From assembly GCA_007124105.1 (NCBI GenBank), contig SLFT01000391.1:1-6934 (forward strand): 6,934 bases of DNA, written 5' to 3'. The notes beneath the pieces were generated by a model that did not search any database, was not told the DNA's origin, and saw only the letters and a program-made list of their open reading frames with translations. The DNA is from Candidatus Hydrogenedentota bacterium. Its GTDB lineage: Bacteria > Hydrogenedentota > Hydrogenedentia > Hydrogenedentales > CAITNO01. How positions within the stretch are numbered: the stretch's first letter is position 1; each line of letters begins with the position of its first letter. The translations under genes were made by a program, and so were the position numbers. Below are positions 5,592 through 6,934 of this stretch, one piece after another.

Positions 5592-6934
5592 ATGAACGAA
5601 CAGAATAGACCTTTCTCACTTACCATGGGCGCTTTTCCGGAAAAGGACGGTTATCGTTTCCGGGTGTGGGCGCCCCATGCGCTCGAGATCTATGTTGTTG
5701 GTTCCTTCAACGAGTTTTCAGACACCAGCCATCCGCTTGAACGAGAAGAGGACGGCTGTTGGTCGGCCTGGTTTTCGGGTGTGTCGCTGGGCGATAAATA
5801 TCGCTATCGTATTGTGACGGATACGGAAACCTTCATGCGCCTGGACCCGTATAGTCTGGACGCCAGCCATTCAGACGGCCAGACAATTATCCCCGACATG
5901 CGTTTTGATTGGAGCGACGCCTCGTTCCAGCCCCCGGAACGCAACAAGATGGTGGTATACGAGATGCATCTTGGCACGTTTACGCGTGGTGACGGCGACG
6001 ACCCAGGCTCCATTAAAAACGCCATCAAGAAACTTGACTATCTGCATGACTTGGGCGTGAACGTTCTCGAGCTGATGCCCATCATGGAATTCAGCGGAAG
6101 CTACTCCTGGGGCTATAACCCGTCGTTAATATACGCCATAGAAAGCGACTACGGTTCGGTTGCCGATTTCAAGCAGTTTGTGCGCGCCGCCCACGAGCGC
6201 GGCATGGCCGTCATCCTGGACAAGGTCTACAACCATTTTGGGCCGGATGACCTGCATTTGTGGCGGTTCGATGGCTGGTATGAAAACGACAAGGGCGGCA
6301 TCTATTTCTATAACGATGAGCGCAGCCAGACGCCCTGGGGCGACACGCGCCCCGATTATGGCCGTCCTGAAGTGCGCCGTTATATTCGCGAGAATATCTT
6401 GTACTGGCTGTCCGAGTATCGCGTGGACGGATTCCGCTGGGACGCCGTCGCGTATATTCGCAACGTTTTTGGTCATGACGGCGATTCTGACAATGACCTG
6501 CCCGACGGCTGGACGTTGCTTCAAGAGGTAAACGACGCCATGCACGCCCTGAATCCCAACGCGTTGGCCATTGCAGAGGACTTGCGCAAGAACACGGCCA
6601 TCACCACGGCCACGGGCGACGGCGGCGCGGGATTCAACGCGCAATGGGATGCCGCGTTTGTCCACGTTGTACGCGCGGCCCTGGTGGACGCCGCGGATGA
6701 AGCGCGAAACATGGCGACGGTGCGCGACGCGCTGCTGCACCATACCGACCGGAACGTGTTCGAACGGGTCGTCTATACGGAATCGCACGATGAAGTAGCC
6801 AACGGCCAGGCGCGGCTGCCCGAGGAAGTGGACCCCGGCAAGGCGGACTCGTGGGCGGCGCGAAAGAAATCCGCACTCGGCGCGACGCTGGTGTTCACAT
6901 GCCCGGGCATCCCCATGATCTTTCAGGGCCAGGA
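5592..6934 (+). CDS. CBM48-GH13 alpha-glucan branching or amylase-type enzyme (C-terminus beyond the window)
   Basis: The first 447 codons of a GH13 family enzyme are open to the window edge. Residues about 15-105 form an N-terminal CBM48-like domain (YRFRVWAPHALEIYVVGSFN at 21-40). The catalytic barrel starts near 121 (VVYEMHLGTFT) and continues with LDYLHDLGVNVLELMPIMEF and SWGYNPSLIYAIESDYG. GH13 region I is ILDKVYNHFGP (208-218) with Asp210 and His215. Region II is VDGFRWDAV (278-286), with the nucleophile at Asp284. Region III is IAEDL (327-331), with the acid/base at Glu329. Region IV is YTESHDEVANG (395-405), with Asp400. The whole catalytic triad is therefore present and the enzyme should be active on alpha-1,4-glucans. 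Related proteins are usually annotated as 1,4-alpha-glucan branching enzymes, but hydrolases share these motifs and the specificity is not settled. AAGGAG lies 11 nt before the ATG and a second GGAG 4 nt before it. There is no signal peptide, which suits glycogen metabolism in the cytoplasm. Confidence 0.92.
   Translation, partial: MNEQNRPFSLTMGAFPEKDGYRFRVWAPHALEIYVVGSFNEFSDTSHPLEREEDGCWSAWFSGVSLGDKYRYRIVTDTETFMRLDPYSLDASHSDGQTIIPDMRFDWSDASFQPPERNKMVVYEMHLGTFTRGDGDDPGSIKNAIKKLDYLHDLGVNVLELMPIMEFSGSYSWGYNPSLIYAIESDYGSVADFKQFVRAAHERGMAVILDKVYNHFGPDDLHLWRFDGWYENDKGGIYFYNDERSQTPWGDTRPDYGRPEVRRYIRENILYWLSEYRVDGFRWDAVAYIRNVFGHDGDSDNDLPDGWTLLQEVNDAMHALNPNALAIAEDLRKNTAITTATGDGGAGFNAQWDAAFVHVVRAALVDAADEARNMATVRDALLHHTDRNVFERVVYTESHDEVANGQARLPEEVDPGKADSWAARKKSALGATLVFTCPGIPMIFQGQ
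5632..5645. repeat. 14-bp perfect palindrome inside the GH13 gene start
   Basis: CTTTTCCGGAAAAG is perfectly palindromic and lies at codons 14-18 of the GH13 gene, 40 nt after the A of the ATG. It encodes ordinary residues (AFPEK). One such palindrome in about 7 kb is close to chance expectation, so a regulatory role is only a possibility. Confidence 0.3.

Noticed and set aside
6126..6788. A 220-codon open frame on the minus strand opposite the GH13 gene
   Set aside because: It is antisense to the GH13 catalytic barrel with all its motifs and resembles no known protein.

Overview
The window is GC-rich bacterial chromosomal DNA carrying eight genes or gene remnants and no RNA genes, CRISPR arrays, insertion sequences or phage genes that I can see. 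A Tat-signal Cys-type sulfatase of the kind abundant in Planctomycetes, Verrucomicrobia, Lentisphaerae and Hydrogenedentes-like bacteria, beside a single-domain NnrD and a CBM48-GH13 glucan enzyme, suggests a member of that broad environmental group. This placement is an inference from gene style, not from a marker gene.

Layout. (1) Positions 1-1302, minus strand: the first 434 codons of a sulfatase, cut by the window edge. (2) 1303-1433: a 131-bp divergent intergenic region with a plausible promoter for each side and two matching 12-bp dyads (TGYCTTCTGRCA). (3) 1434-3316, plus strand: a tight two-gene operon, nnrD (NAD(P)HX dehydratase) and thiL (thiamine-monophosphate kinase), joined by an ATGA overlap. 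(4) 3295-5341, minus strand, running towards thiL: a decayed HEPN-MNT toxin-antitoxin-type pair, then a YhhN/TMEM86-family membrane protein (lysoplasmalogenase family), then a thioredoxin-fold protein of the PRX_like1 type whose last codons overlap the end of thiL by 22 bp. (5) 5342-5591: a 250-bp divergent intergenic region. (6) 5592 to the window end, plus strand: the first 447 codons of a CBM48-GH13 alpha-glucan branching or amylase-type enzyme, cut by the edge.

nnrD and thiL both serve cofactor upkeep: one repairs hydrated NAD(P)H, the other makes thiamine diphosphate. The other genes look like independent housekeeping or catabolic functions. The most unusual items are the HEPN-MNT module, which keeps its full length, 22-bp gene overlap and active-site motifs but carries three single-base frameshifts while all flanking genes are intact, and the pair of covarying dyads that bracket the proposed sulfatase -10 element. 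I found no clear new multi-gene system.
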